Shown here piece after piece: positions 41,242 to 49,363 of a stretch of DNA of 64,000 nucleotides. The notes beneath the pieces were generated by a model. The model worked only from the letters and a program-made list of their open reading frames with translations, was not told the origin of the DNA and did no database searches. The stretch's first letter is position 1, and each line of letters opens with the position of its first letter. The stretch comes from Microbacterium arabinogalactanolyticum (GTDB taxonomy: Bacteria; Actinomycetota; Actinomycetes; Actinomycetales; Microbacteriaceae), in the NCBI RefSeq assembly GCF_030268005.1, contig NZ_BRZC01000004.1, positions 496,001 to 560,000 of the forward strand, written 5' to 3'. The position numbers were made by a program, and so were the translations under genes.

Positions 41242-41266
41242 GGGACCCTGAGCTCGTCGAAGGGCC
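41242..41266. repeat. REP-like intergenic motif, copy 2
   Basis: A 25-base element starting GGGACCCTGAGCTCGTCGAA and ending in GGGCCC; its reverse complement shares CCCTTCGACG-N2-CTCAGGG with the copy at 7683. It sits between the SIS gene and ngcE. Confidence 0.55.
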
Positions 41267-41308
41267 CGAACCCTGTACACCGATCACATCACTACGGAAG
41301 GTATGAAG

Positions 41309-42727
41309 ATGGAACTCAAAGAAGCATCCATCAGCCGTCGCAACCTGCTGCGCGGCGCGGCCACGGCTGCTCTCCTGCTGCCGTTCGGCGCAACCCTCGC
41401 TTCGTGCGCAGCACCCGGCGGCGGCGGTGGCGGCGGCGCGGGAACCGGCAAGGTCACCGCTGACAACCCGTTCGGCGTCGCCGCCAACTCGAAGGTCGAC
41501 GCGGTCATCTTCAACGGCGGCTATGGCATCGACTACGTCGAGACCTCGGCGAAGATCATGGAGGGGAACAAGAAGCTCGGCGGCGTGTCCGTCAAGGTGA
41601 ACTCCTCGACCAAGATCGCCCAGGAGCTGCAGCCCCGATTCGTCGGTGGCAACCCGCCGGACCTCATCGACAACTCGGGCGCCAACTCGATCGGATGGAA
41701 CACCATCCTCGACCAGCTCGAGACGCTCGACGACGTGCTCGACTCGAACAACCTCGAGGGCACCAAGATCAGCGACACGCTGTTCGGCGGTGTCAAGGCA
41801 CCCGGCACCTTCGACGGCAAGTTCGTGGCGCTGAACTACGTCATGACCGTCTACGGCATCTGGTACTCATCCAGCCTGTTCGAGGAGAACGGCTGGACCG
41901 TCCCCACCTCGTGGCAGGACCTGAAGGCCCTCGGCGAGGCCGCCAAGGCGAAGGGCAAGTACCTCTTCCTCTGGGGCAAGGAGGCGGCGACCTACTACCA
42001 GACCATGGTGGTGGACTCCGCTGTCATCCAGGCCGGCGACGACGTGCGCCTGCCGCTGGAGAACCTCGACGCCAAGGCGTGGTCGCACCCGGCCATCCAG
42101 GGCATCCTCGAGATCCTCTACGACCTCATCAAGTCGGGCTACGTCAAGCCCGGTGGCGGTGGCACGCAGTTCACGCAGGCCCAGTCTCAGTGGAGCCTGG
42201 ACCAGGAGGCGCTGCTGTACCCCTCGGGCTCGTGGATCGAGAACGAGATGAAGAAGACGACGAAGGACGGCTTCAAGATGAAGGGCATCGCGGAGCTGCC
42301 CCTCGACGCCAACCAGACGACCCCCAAGGGCACCATGCGCGCCGAAGCCGGCGAGCCGTTCATCGTCCCCAAGAAGGCGAAGAACCCGGCCGGCGGCAAG
42401 GAGCTGCTGCGCACGATGCTCTCGAAGGAGTCGGCCACCGCGTTCGCCAAGGCGAAGCTCGCGCCGACCATCGTCAAGGACACCGTCCCCGCCGACGGCT
42501 TCGGCTCGACGGCGCTCGTCTCCCAGTCGGAGCTGCTGGCCGCCGCAGGCGACAACGTCTTCACCATCAAGTCGTTCAACCTGTACGGCATGAACTCCGA
42601 CCAGCTGCCGATCTGGAACTCGTTCCTGGGTGGCGGCATGACGGTGGCCGAGATCACCTCTCAGCTGCAGGCCCTGACCGACAAGGTCCGCGAGGACAGC
42701 TCGGTCAAGAAGATCGAGATCAAGTGA
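41309..42727 (+). CDS. ngcE: Chitobiose/GlcNAc ABC importer binding lipoprotein (NgcE-like)
   Basis: Solute-binding lipoprotein of 472 residues. The twin-arginine signal SISRRNLLRG is followed by a hydrophobic helix and lipobox LAS before Cys33, so it is exported folded by Tat and then lipidated. A Gly-rich linker leads into an extended family-1 binding protein similar to Streptomyces NgcE (for example LNYVMTVYGIWYSSSLFEENGW and LYPSGSWIENEMKK). I chose the ATG at 41309 because GGAAGG is seven bases upstream; an ATG at 41303 is only one base from it. Substrate is inferred from similarity and neighbours. Confidence 0.9.
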   Translation: MELKEASISRRNLLRGAATAALLLPFGATLASCAAPGGGGGGGAGTGKVTADNPFGVAANSKVDAVIFNGGYGIDYVETSAKIMEGNKKLGGVSVKVNSSTKIAQELQPRFVGGNPPDLIDNSGANSIGWNTILDQLETLDDVLDSNNLEGTKISDTLFGGVKAPGTFDGKFVALNYVMTVYGIWYSSSLFEENGWTVPTSWQDLKALGEAAKAKGKYLFLWGKEAATYYQTMVVDSAVIQAGDDVRLPLENLDAKAWSHPAIQGILEILYDLIKSGYVKPGGGGTQFTQAQSQWSLDQEALLYPSGSWIENEMKKTTKDGFKMKGIAELPLDANQTTPKGTMRAEAGEPFIVPKKAKNPAGGKELLRTMLSKESATAFAKAKLAPTIVKDTVPADGFGSTALVSQSELLAAAGDNVFTIKSFNLYGMNSDQLPIWNSFLGGGMTVAEITSQLQALTDKVREDSSVKKIEIK

Positions 42728-43746
42728 GCAATTCGACACCCAGCGGCGGACCCGGCCTTCAGACGGCCGCGGTCACTGCAACCCAGGCGGGGCGACGCAT
42801 GTCGCCCCGCCTGGGCGGGCGCAGGCTGACCTTCGATTTCATCTCGTTCATCGCGGTCTTCCTGCTGCTGCCGCTGGCGATCTTCCTGATCTTCGTCATC
42901 TCGCCGTTCGTGCAGGCGCTGTACTACGCCATGACGAACTGGACCGGCTTCTCGCCGAACATGGACTTCGTCGGCCTCGACAACTACGTCCGGCTGTTCA
43001 ACGACAGCACCTTCAAGCAGGCGATGCTCAACAACGTGGTGCTGGCGCTCATCGTGCCGCTCATCACCATCGTCATCGCCCTCGTCTTCGCCAGCATGAT
43101 CACCGTCGGCGGCCCGAGCCACGGTCAGGTGCGGGGGCTCCGGGGTTCGAGCTTCTACCGCGTCATCTCGTTCTTCCCCTACGTCATCCCCGCGATCGTC
43201 ATCGCGATCCTGTGGAGCATGATCTACGCGCCGACCGGCCTGCTCAACGGCGCGCTGGGCGCGATCGGCATCGACACCGGCCAGTTCGCCTGGCTCGGCG
43301 ATGCGAACACCGCCATGGGAGCCACGATCTTCGTGATCGTCTGGAGCATGGTCGGCTTCTACATGATCCTGTTCATCGCCGCGATCAAGGGCATTCCCGC
43401 CGAGACGCTCGAGGCCGCCCGCATCGACGGCGCCGGCCGCTTCCGCACCGTGACCTCGATCCTGCTCCCGCAGATGCGCGACAACGTGCAGACCGCGTAC
43501 ATCTACCTCGGGATCATGGCCCTGGACGCGTTCGTCTACATGGCGGGCCTGAACTCGACCGGTGGTCCTGGCAACAGCACGCTGGTCATGAGCCAGTACC
43601 TGTTCCGCACCGCGTTCGAGAAGGGCCAATTCGGCCTCGCCACCGCCATGGGCGTGGTGCTCGCCGTGCTCACGCTGCTGTTCGCCGCCCTGATCATCGG
43701 CGTGTTCCGCCTGATCGGCGGCAAGGATGAAGGAGGACGCGCATGA
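42724..43746 (+). CDS. ngcF: Chitobiose/GlcNAc ABC importer permease 1 (NgcF-like)
   Basis: Membrane subunit of 340 residues with six helices and the MalF-type architecture. The ATPase-docking EAA loop is KGIPAETLEAARIDGAGRF. The start GTG overlaps the ngcE stop (GTGA), and the end overlaps ngcG (ATGA), so the three proteins are made together. Confidence 0.92.
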   Translation: MSNSTPSGGPGLQTAAVTATQAGRRMSPRLGGRRLTFDFISFIAVFLLLPLAIFLIFVISPFVQALYYAMTNWTGFSPNMDFVGLDNYVRLFNDSTFKQAMLNNVVLALIVPLITIVIALVFASMITVGGPSHGQVRGLRGSSFYRVISFFPYVIPAIVIAILWSMIYAPTGLLNGALGAIGIDTGQFAWLGDANTAMGATIFVIVWSMVGFYMILFIAAIKGIPAETLEAARIDGAGRFRTVTSILLPQMRDNVQTAYIYLGIMALDAFVYMAGLNSTGGPGNSTLVMSQYLFRTAFEKGQFGLATAMGVVLAVLTLLFAALIIGVFRLIGGKDEGGRA

Positions 43747-44651
43747 GCACCGACACGCGCGCCGCAATCACGATCGATCGCCACTCGGCCTCCGCCAAGG
43801 ACGTGCGCACCACGAAGTCGACCGCCGGCGACAAGGTCGTCGGCGGCATCTCCCACGTGGTGATGGTGATCTGGTCGCTGATCGTCATCCTGCCGATGCT
43901 CTGGACGCTGATCGGCTCGTTCAAGACCACGAAGGAGATCTTCAAGTCCCCCTTCGGCCTGCCCGCGAACTGGAACTTCGACAACTACGTCAGCGCCTGG
44001 GTCGACAACAACTTCGGCGGGATGTTCCTGAACACCGTGATCGTCGTGGGCGTCTCGCTCGTGCTCGTGATGGTGCTCGGCGCCATGTGCGCGTACGTGC
44101 TGGCACGGTTCTCGCTTCCCGGCAGCAAGGTCATCTACTACCTGATGCTGGCTGGACTGACCTTCCCGGTCTTCCTCGCCATCGTCCCGCTGTTCATGAT
44201 CCTGCAGAACATGCAGCTGCTGAACACGCTGGCAGGCCTCATCGTCACCTATGTGGCGTTCGCGCTGCCGTTCACGGTGTTCTTCCTGTTCTCGTTCTTC
44301 AAGTCGCTGCCGTACGAGATCCAGGAGGCCGCCTACGTGGACGGGGCCAGTGAGTGGCGCACGTTCTTCCAGGTGATGCTCCCGATGGCCAAGCCCGGCA
44401 TGGCCGCTGTCGCGATCATGAACTTCCTGGGTCTGTGGAACCAGTTCCTGCTGCCGATCTCGCTGAACGCGGACAAGGACAACTACGTGCTCTCGCAGGG
44501 TATGGCCGCCTACGCGTCGTCGGCCGGCTACGCCCTCGACTTCGGGCAGATGTTCGCCGCCGTGATGATCACCATCATCCCGGTGCTGATCGTCTACATC
44601 CTCTTCCAGCGCCAGCTGCAGGGATCCGTCTCGCAGGGCACCTCGAAGTAG
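43743..44651 (+). CDS. ngcG: Chitobiose/GlcNAc ABC importer permease 2 (NgcG-like)
   Basis: Membrane subunit of 302 residues with six helices and MalG-type order. Its EAA loop is KSLPYEIQEAAYVDGASEW. No ATPase gene follows; ngc systems of Streptomyces share the ATPase MsiK encoded elsewhere, and the same is expected here. A strong hairpin ends the unit 12 bases after the stop. Confidence 0.92.
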   Translation: MSTDTRAAITIDRHSASAKDVRTTKSTAGDKVVGGISHVVMVIWSLIVILPMLWTLIGSFKTTKEIFKSPFGLPANWNFDNYVSAWVDNNFGGMFLNTVIVVGVSLVLVMVLGAMCAYVLARFSLPGSKVIYYLMLAGLTFPVFLAIVPLFMILQNMQLLNTLAGLIVTYVAFALPFTVFFLFSFFKSLPYEIQEAAYVDGASEWRTFFQVMLPMAKPGMAAVAIMNFLGLWNQFLLPISLNADKDNYVLSQGMAAYASSAGYALDFGQMFAAVMITIIPVLIVYILFQRQLQGSVSQGTSK

Positions 44652-44663
44652 CATCCGTCAGCT

Positions 44664-44700
44664 CCGAAGGCCCGGGTTCCTCAGGTTCCCGGGCCTTCGG
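44664..44700 (+). terminator. Terminator of the ngc operon
   Basis: Perfect 13-bp stem CCGAAGGCCCGGG / CCCGGGCCTTCGG with an 11-base loop. Confidence 0.78.
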
Positions 44701-44744
44701 CGTCCCACCGCGGCATCCGAATTCTGTTCTGACCGAACATGACT

Positions 44745-44750
44745 TACTCT
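44745..44750 (+). promoter_or_regulatory. Putative -10 hexamer for the leaderless GDSL hydrolase gene
   Basis: TACTCT, six bases, then ATG at 44757. It favours this start over an in-frame ATG at 44739, which lies upstream of the hexamer. Confidence 0.55.
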
Positions 44751-44756
44751 TCTCCA

Positions 44757-45551
44757 ATGACCACGCGTCCGCCGACCCGACGGCGCCGCACGGCCCTCGT
44801 GGTCGTGGGCGCGCTCGCTGCCGCGCTCACGGTGTTCCTCGGGATCTCCCGGCCGTGGATGCCGCCCGCGGAGACGCCGCCGATCGCGGCCGCCGAGAGC
44901 GGTGTCCAGCCCGCCCCGCTGGCGCTTCCCGAGCATCCGAAGGTGCTCGTGTTCGGAGACTCCTGGACGTACGGCTCGGCTGCCACTCCCCCGACGAACG
45001 GGTACGCGTATCTGCTCGCCGGACTCATCGACGGAACCACCGTGGTCGACGGCGTCCGCGGCAGCGGATACCAGAAGCCCGGACTCGACGGGCCCGACTA
45101 CCTGACCCGCATCAGGGCGCTGGATCCGAGCATCGCCCCCGACCTGATCGTCATCGAGGGCTCGATCAACGATCGCCGCGAGAACGCCGCGGCGTTCCCC
45201 GCCGCCGTCAACGCCGCGTGGGATGCACTGACCGGCAAGTTCCCCGACGTCCCGATAGTCGTGCTGGGTCCCGCGCCGCACGAGCTGCCCGTCGGCGCAT
45301 CGACGGCGCGCATCGACCACGACCTCTCACGTCTGGCGGCCCAGCGCGCCTGGTGGTACATCTCGCCCGTGCAGGAGAACTGGATCACGCCCGAGAACTA
45401 CCTGCGTCTGATCGATGTGGGTGCGGGTCGCAGGCATCCGACGAACGCGGGCCACGAGTACCTCGCCGAGAAGGTGCACGACGCGCTGGAGCGCTTCAGC
45501 ACGGCGCCGGTCACGGCGGCGGACGGCGCCCATCAGAAGCCGGCGAAGTAG
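44757..45551 (+). CDS. SGNH/GDSL-type esterase, exported or membrane-anchored
   Basis: Protein of 264 residues. An Arg-rich start and one hydrophobic helix (about residues 11-32) form a signal or anchor. The SGNH blocks are VFGDSWTYGSAA (Ser), RGSGYQKPG (Gly), EGSINDRREN (Asn) and HPTNAGHEYLA (His with its Asp/Thr partner). Such enzymes remove acyl groups from polysaccharides or lipids outside the cell; the substrate is unknown. The last 41 bases overlap the end of the convergent DUF488 gene. Confidence 0.9.
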   Translation: MTTRPPTRRRRTALVVVGALAAALTVFLGISRPWMPPAETPPIAAAESGVQPAPLALPEHPKVLVFGDSWTYGSAATPPTNGYAYLLAGLIDGTTVVDGVRGSGYQKPGLDGPDYLTRIRALDPSIAPDLIVIEGSINDRRENAAAFPAAVNAAWDALTGKFPDVPIVVLGPAPHELPVGASTARIDHDLSRLAAQRAWWYISPVQENWITPENYLRLIDVGAGRRHPTNAGHEYLAEKVHDALERFSTAPVTAADGAHQKPAK

Positions 45552-46086
45552 GGTCCGCGGCCGGATAGACGACCTGAGTCCCCCGGATCACCGCACCCGG
45601 GGTGAGCTCGGCCGGCGAGATGCGCCCGTCGGGCATGATGTGCTCGACACGGATGCCGCGGGCCAGCAGGTGGTCCGCGATGATGCGGCGATGACAGCGC
45701 CACCACACGGCCTCCGAGCACATCACCGCGGTCCGGCTCTCACCGCCAAGGCGCACGAGCTCGTCGAGCCCACGGGCGAAGTCCGGGCCGAGCGCGTGGT
45801 CGGCGTAGTTGTGGAAGCTGCGGTTGCGCCAGAGCGCGTCCACCTCGTCGGGGACGTCGTGCTGCACGGGACGGCGACCGGTCAGCTCCGGGATGCGGGT
45901 GTACCGGATGCCGGCATCGGCGAGGCTCTCGGACAGGGCGTCCTGGTCGAACCAGGGGAAGCGCCGGGAGCCCGGCAGCCGCCGTACGTCGACGATCCCT
46001 CCGATGTCCGCATCGCTCAGCAGTCCGAGGAACTCGTCGAGCGGATGCGTGGAGTGCCCGACGGTGAGGATCGTCCGCTCAGTCAT
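45511..46086 (-). CDS. DUF488 family protein
   Basis: Protein of 191 residues with the DUF488 layout: TVGHSTHPLDEFLGLL at the N-terminus, [13 protein letters not shown], and the cysteine-containing MCSEAVWWRCHRRIIAD near residue 130. The biochemical role of the family is not established. It overlaps the preceding DUF2945 gene by eight bases, so the two are co-translated, and its 3' end overlaps the GDSL gene antisense by 41 bases. Confidence 0.9.
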   Translation of the reverse strand: MTERTILTVGHSTHPLDEFLGLLSDADIGGIVDVRRLPGSRRFPWFDQDALSESLADAGIRYTRIPELTGRRPVQHDVPDEVDALWRNRSFHNYADHALGPDFARGLDELVRLGGESRTAVMCSEAVWWRCHRRIIADHLLARGIRVEHIMPDGRISPAELTPGAVIRGTQVVYPAADPTSPASDGRRPPP

Positions 46087-46294
46087 CGGCGAGCTTCAGG
46101 GCACCGCCCTTGTGCGCCGCGATGTGGTCGGTCCTGTCGCTCTTGATCTCGTACTGCGGATCGGCCTCGCTGGCACGGTGCGTGTGCCCCTTGTAGTCGA
46201 AATCGGCCGTGTGCACCTTGACGATGCGGCCGCTGACGTGACCGGCCTCGGAGTTCCAGGTGACGTGATCCCCGACCTTGAAGCGATGAGGCAT
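46079..46294 (-). CDS. DUF2945 small protein (Tudor-like, HVA1 family)
   Basis: Protein of 71 residues, MPHRFKVGDHVTWNSEAGHVSG..., with IVKVHTADFDYKGHTHRASEADPQYEIKSD in the middle. This is the DUF2945 pattern, a small SH3/Tudor-like beta barrel. No partner or activity is known to me. Only the ATG at 46294 gives a compact protein. Confidence 0.85.
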   Translation of the reverse strand: MPHRFKVGDHVTWNSEAGHVSGRIVKVHTADFDYKGHTHRASEADPQYEIKSDRTDHIAAHKGGALKLADD

Positions 46295-46518
46295 GACGGG
46301 CTCTTCCTCCGATGGCAGCGTAGGGCTATTGTGCCTCGGACGGCGCGTCAGGTGGTCGCATCGAGGATCGAGACGGGAGACGGCCTTCGGCCGTCGTGCC
46401 CCCGCGTCCCCACCGGCCACTCACCGCGCCGCGGGTGGGCGAGGTCGGGTCGCGTTGCGCACGGAGGGGGCGCGGCGAGCCTCCTGGCCGGCGGGGCCCC
46501 TCTGTCGGGGGCGGGTAG
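46295..46518. other. Noncoding stretch before the tRNA terminator
   Basis: This 224-base stretch holds no convincing gene. It contains a 7-bp hairpin, GACGGCC-TTC-GGCCGTC (46379-46395), and GC-rich runs. Short open frames on both strands have no recognisable sequence or start site. With the terminator it makes the longest gene-free stretch in the window. Confidence 0.6.
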
Positions 46519-46562
46519 AACGCTGAAGGCCGCCCCCGCAAGCGGGGGCGGCCTTCAGCGTT
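46519..46562 (-). terminator. Very strong hairpin terminator after tRNA-Arg
   Basis: A 20-bp perfect stem with a CAAG loop, beginning AACGCTGAAGGCC and mirrored by GGCCTTCAGCGTT. It starts two bases after the tRNA 3' end on the minus strand. Confidence 0.85.
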
Positions 46563-46564
46563 CG

Positions 46565-46637
46565 TGCCCCCGACAGGAATCGAACCTGCGACCTACGGTA
46601 CCGGAAACCGGCGCTCTATCCGCTGAGCTACGGAGGC
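46565..46637 (-). tRNA. tRNA-Arg (anticodon CCG)
   Basis: Cloverleaf of 73 bases without encoded CCA. The acceptor stem GCCTCCG pairs with CGGGGGC with one G-U pair; the discriminator base is A. The D arm is GCTC-AGCGGATA-GAGC. The anticodon loop TTCCGGT gives CCG for CGG codons. The T arm is GCAGG-TTCGATT-CCTGT. The outermost anticodon-stem pair (C27-U43) is mismatched. Confidence 0.93.
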
Positions 46638-46682
46638 GAACTCATCGAGCCTATCATTCAGCGGGGCCCGTCCCGTTCCGCC

Positions 46683-47123
46683 TCACCCCTTGCGCAGAGC
46701 ATCCTCCGCGGCGACCCAGGCGAGCATCGCGCACTTCACCCGAGCGACGTACTTCGACACTCCCCCCAGGGCGGTCGCGTCCCCGAGCAGCTCGGGATCC
46801 GGCTCGATCCGGCCCCGCGATCGCATCGCCTCGCGGAACGCGTCGATCCGTCTGATCACCTCGTCCTCGGGCATCCCCTCGACAAGCTCGGCGAACAGCG
46901 ACGCCGAGGCCTGCGAGATCGCGCAGCCGTGGCCCTCCCAGGCGACGGCCTCGATCGTGCCGTCCGGCGCGCGGTGCATCTGCAGGGTGATCTCGTCGCC
47001 GCAGGTGGGATTGAGCTGGTGCGACTGGGCGGCGATCGGTTCGCGCAGCCCGTAGCCGTGCGGCGCACGGGAGTGATCGAGGATGAGCTCCTGGTAGAGC
47101 CCGTTGAGGTCGGAAGAGGACAT
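46683..47123 (-). CDS. sufU: Fe-S cluster assembly sulfur-transfer protein SufU
   Basis: Zinc-containing IscU-like protein of 146 residues that takes sulfur from SufS. The three conserved cysteines are in NPTCGDE, GHGCAISQAS and RVKCAML, with a conserved Asp beside the first. The SufU-type insertion between the last two (GMPEDEVIRRIDAFREAMRSRG) is present. Its start shares one base with the sufS stop. No sufBCD genes are in the window. Confidence 0.95.
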   Translation of the reverse strand: MSSSDLNGLYQELILDHSRAPHGYGLREPIAAQSHQLNPTCGDEITLQMHRAPDGTIEAVAWEGHGCAISQASASLFAELVEGMPEDEVIRRIDAFREAMRSRGRIEPDPELLGDATALGGVSKYVARVKCAMLAWVAAEDALRKG

Positions 47124-48421
47124 CAGCGCCTCCGGAAGAAGTCGATCGCGCGGGCGACCCCTGCGATCACCGCGTCGACCTCGTCGCGGGTCGTGTACAG
47201 GTAGGTGCTGGCTCGGGTGGATGCCGTGATGCCCAGGCGCCGGTGCAGAGGCTGAGCGCAGTGATGGCCCACGCGCACCGCGATGCCCTCGTCGTCCAGG
47301 ATCTGACCGACGTCGTGGGCGTGGATGCCGGCCACGTCGAAGCTCGCGAGCCCGACGCGGGGCCGTGCGATGCCCGATCCCAGCACCCGCACGCCATCGA
47401 GCGCGCCGAGCCCGTCGACGAGCCGAGAGCCCAGCTCGGCTTCGTGTGCGGCGATCCGCGGCATCCCGACGCGCTCCAGGTAGCGGACGGCGGCGGCCAG
47501 CGCGATCGCCTGCGAGACGCGCTGCGTTCCGGCCTCGAAGCGCTGCGGCGGAGGCAGATACGCGGCCTCCGTGGTCGTGACGGTCGTGATCATCGAACCG
47601 CCGGTGAGGAACGGCGGCATGGCCTCGAGCAGCTCCCGCCGCCCGTACAGGGCGCCGATCCCGGTCGGGCCGAGCATCTTGTGCCCGGACAGCACCGCGA
47701 AGTCCACGTCGAGAGCATGCAGGTCAAGAGGCAGGTGGGGCGCGGACTGGCAGGCATCCAGAAGCACCATCGCCCCGGCCTCGCGAGCGAGCGCGATGAC
47801 CTCCTCGATCGGGTTGACCACACCGAGGACGTTCGAGACGTGGGTGACGGCGACGATCCGGGTGCGCGGCCCGATCAGCCGGGCGGCCTCCTCCATGCGC
47901 AGCGCACCGTCATCGTCCAGCGGGATGACGCGCAGCGTCGCGCCGGTGCGCGCCGCCAGCTCCTGCCATGGGATGAGGTTGGCGTGGTGCTCCATCTCGG
48001 TGGTCACGATCTCGTCGCCCTCGGCGAGGCGAAGCCTGTCCGCCTCCGCTCCGCCACGACCCGCCGAGGCGTTCGACAGCGAGTACGCGACGAGGTTCAC
48101 GGCCTCGGTGGCGTTCGAGGTCCAGACGATCTCGTCCGCGTCGGCGCCCACGAAGCGCGCCAGGGTCTCACGCGCGTCCTCGAAGGCATCCGTCGCCTCG
48201 GCGGCGAGCGTGTGCGCGCCCCGGTGCACGGCCGCGTTGAGGTTCAGGAGGTAGTCGCGCTCGGCGTCGAGCACCGCGAGCGGCCGTTGCGCGGTCGCGC
48301 CGGAGTCGAGGTAGACGAGCGGATGCCCGTTCACCTCGGTCTGCAGGATCGGGAAGTCCTCGCGGAGGCGGAGCACCTCCGCTTCGGCGAGCGTGTCCAC
48401 GGTGGAGGCGGTGTTGTGCAC
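47123..48421 (-). CDS. sufS: Cysteine desulfurase SufS
   Basis: Group II cysteine desulfurase of 432 residues that releases sulfur from cysteine to SufU for Fe-S cluster building. The PLP lysine is in VLSGHKMLGPTGIG, and the active-site Cys lies in VRVGHHCAQPLHRRLG. EMEHHANLIPWQ is typical. The GTG start at 48421 has GAGACT six bases upstream, a near match to the leaderless pattern. Confidence 0.96.
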   Translation of the reverse strand: MHNTASTVDTLAEAEVLRLREDFPILQTEVNGHPLVYLDSGATAQRPLAVLDAERDYLLNLNAAVHRGAHTLAAEATDAFEDARETLARFVGADADEIVWTSNATEAVNLVAYSLSNASAGRGGAEADRLRLAEGDEIVTTEMEHHANLIPWQELAARTGATLRVIPLDDDGALRMEEAARLIGPRTRIVAVTHVSNVLGVVNPIEEVIALAREAGAMVLLDACQSAPHLPLDLHALDVDFAVLSGHKMLGPTGIGALYGRRELLEAMPPFLTGGSMITTVTTTEAAYLPPPQRFEAGTQRVSQAIALAAAVRYLERVGMPRIAAHEAELGSRLVDGLGALDGVRVLGSGIARPRVGLASFDVAGIHAHDVGQILDDEGIAVRVGHHCAQPLHRRLGITASTRASTYLYTTRDEVDAVIAGVARAIDFFRRR

Positions 48422-48493
48422 CCCTCCAGTCTCCCACCTGCGAAGACCGCGACGGCCGTCGTGCGTCAGGAGCTGTCGTTCCCCGAGACGGCC

Positions 48494-49363
48494 TCAGATC
48501 AGGAAGACCGGGAGCAGCCCCGGATTGTGCGCGTGCACGAGGACCGCGAACACGACCGCGTCGAACAGCAGATGCACGGTGACGACGTAGGCGAGCGAAT
48601 GCGTCCGCAGGAAGATCCAGCCCTGCAGCAGGGCGAACGGGACGGTCAGGACCGGCCCCCACGCCCGGTAACCGAGCTCCCACAGGAACGACACGAACAC
48701 GATCGCCTGCAGCAGGTTCGCGACCAGGTCGGGGAAGTGCCTCCGCAGCAGCGCGAACACCGTGCAGATGAAGAACAGCTCGTCCCAGATGCCCACCGCT
48801 CCCACGCCGACGAAGAGCCGTCCGATCAATTCGGGCGAGTCGACGACGGGCCAGTTGCGGTACACGCCGCTGGAGATGAAGTAGTACGGCAGGATCAGCC
48901 AGCCGAGCACCAGCACGGCCACCAGCCACACCCACTGCCAGCGCGCCCAGCGCCTGCGAGTGCGCCACGGGAACGAGATCGCCCGATCCCGGAACACGAA
49001 CCGCGAGACGAGGTACGGCACGAGCACCGCTCCCCCGAGCGCCAGGGTGAACCGCAGCATCGCCGCGTCGTCGAGCTGAGCCTCCAGCGAGATGGCGTGC
49101 ACGATCAGCATCCCGGCCGCTATCAGCACAAGATCCCGCGCGAGCGACGGCGCGCGTCTCTCGCCGATGCGCCACGTCGGCCGATGACCCGCGAACACCG
49201 CTCCGCCGCTCTCGGGCCGCCGGCGCTCCACCAGGGCGGCGGTTCCGACGCCGATCGCGAGCAGCACCCATCCGACCCAGGTCCAGCCGAGCACGAAGAA
49301 GGCCGGCGCGGCGAGGCACACCAGCGCGGCGGGCCCGAGCCGCCGCCAGGCGGCGGCAGTCAC
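48494..49363 (-). CDS. CPBP-like membrane protein with altered catalytic motif
   Basis: Protein of 289 residues with eight hydrophobic segments. The CPBP (Abi) glutamic protease motif EExxxR is replaced by DELFFI (in IWDELFFICTVFALLRR), so only the second Glu remains. The later His motifs are represented by FLWELGYRAWGP and TVHLLFDAVVF. It may be inactive as a protease or use other residues. The GTG start overlaps the trmB stop (GTGA), which decides the start and shows coupling to trmB. Confidence 0.8.
   Translation of the reverse strand: MTAAAWRRLGPAALVCLAAPAFFVLGWTWVGWVLLAIGVGTAALVERRRPESGGAVFAGHRPTWRIGERRAPSLARDLVLIAAGMLIVHAISLEAQLDDAAMLRFTLALGGAVLVPYLVSRFVFRDRAISFPWRTRRRWARWQWVWLVAVLVLGWLILPYYFISSGVYRNWPVVDSPELIGRLFVGVGAVGIWDELFFICTVFALLRRHFPDLVANLLQAIVFVSFLWELGYRAWGPVLTVPFALLQGWIFLRTHSLAYVVTVHLLFDAVVFAVLVHAHNPGLLPVFLI

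Noticed and set aside
46293-46541. Short frames on both strands in the gap before the tRNA
   Set aside because: They contain the hairpins and terminator of this region, use Arg/Pro/Gly-rich codons only and lack start sites.
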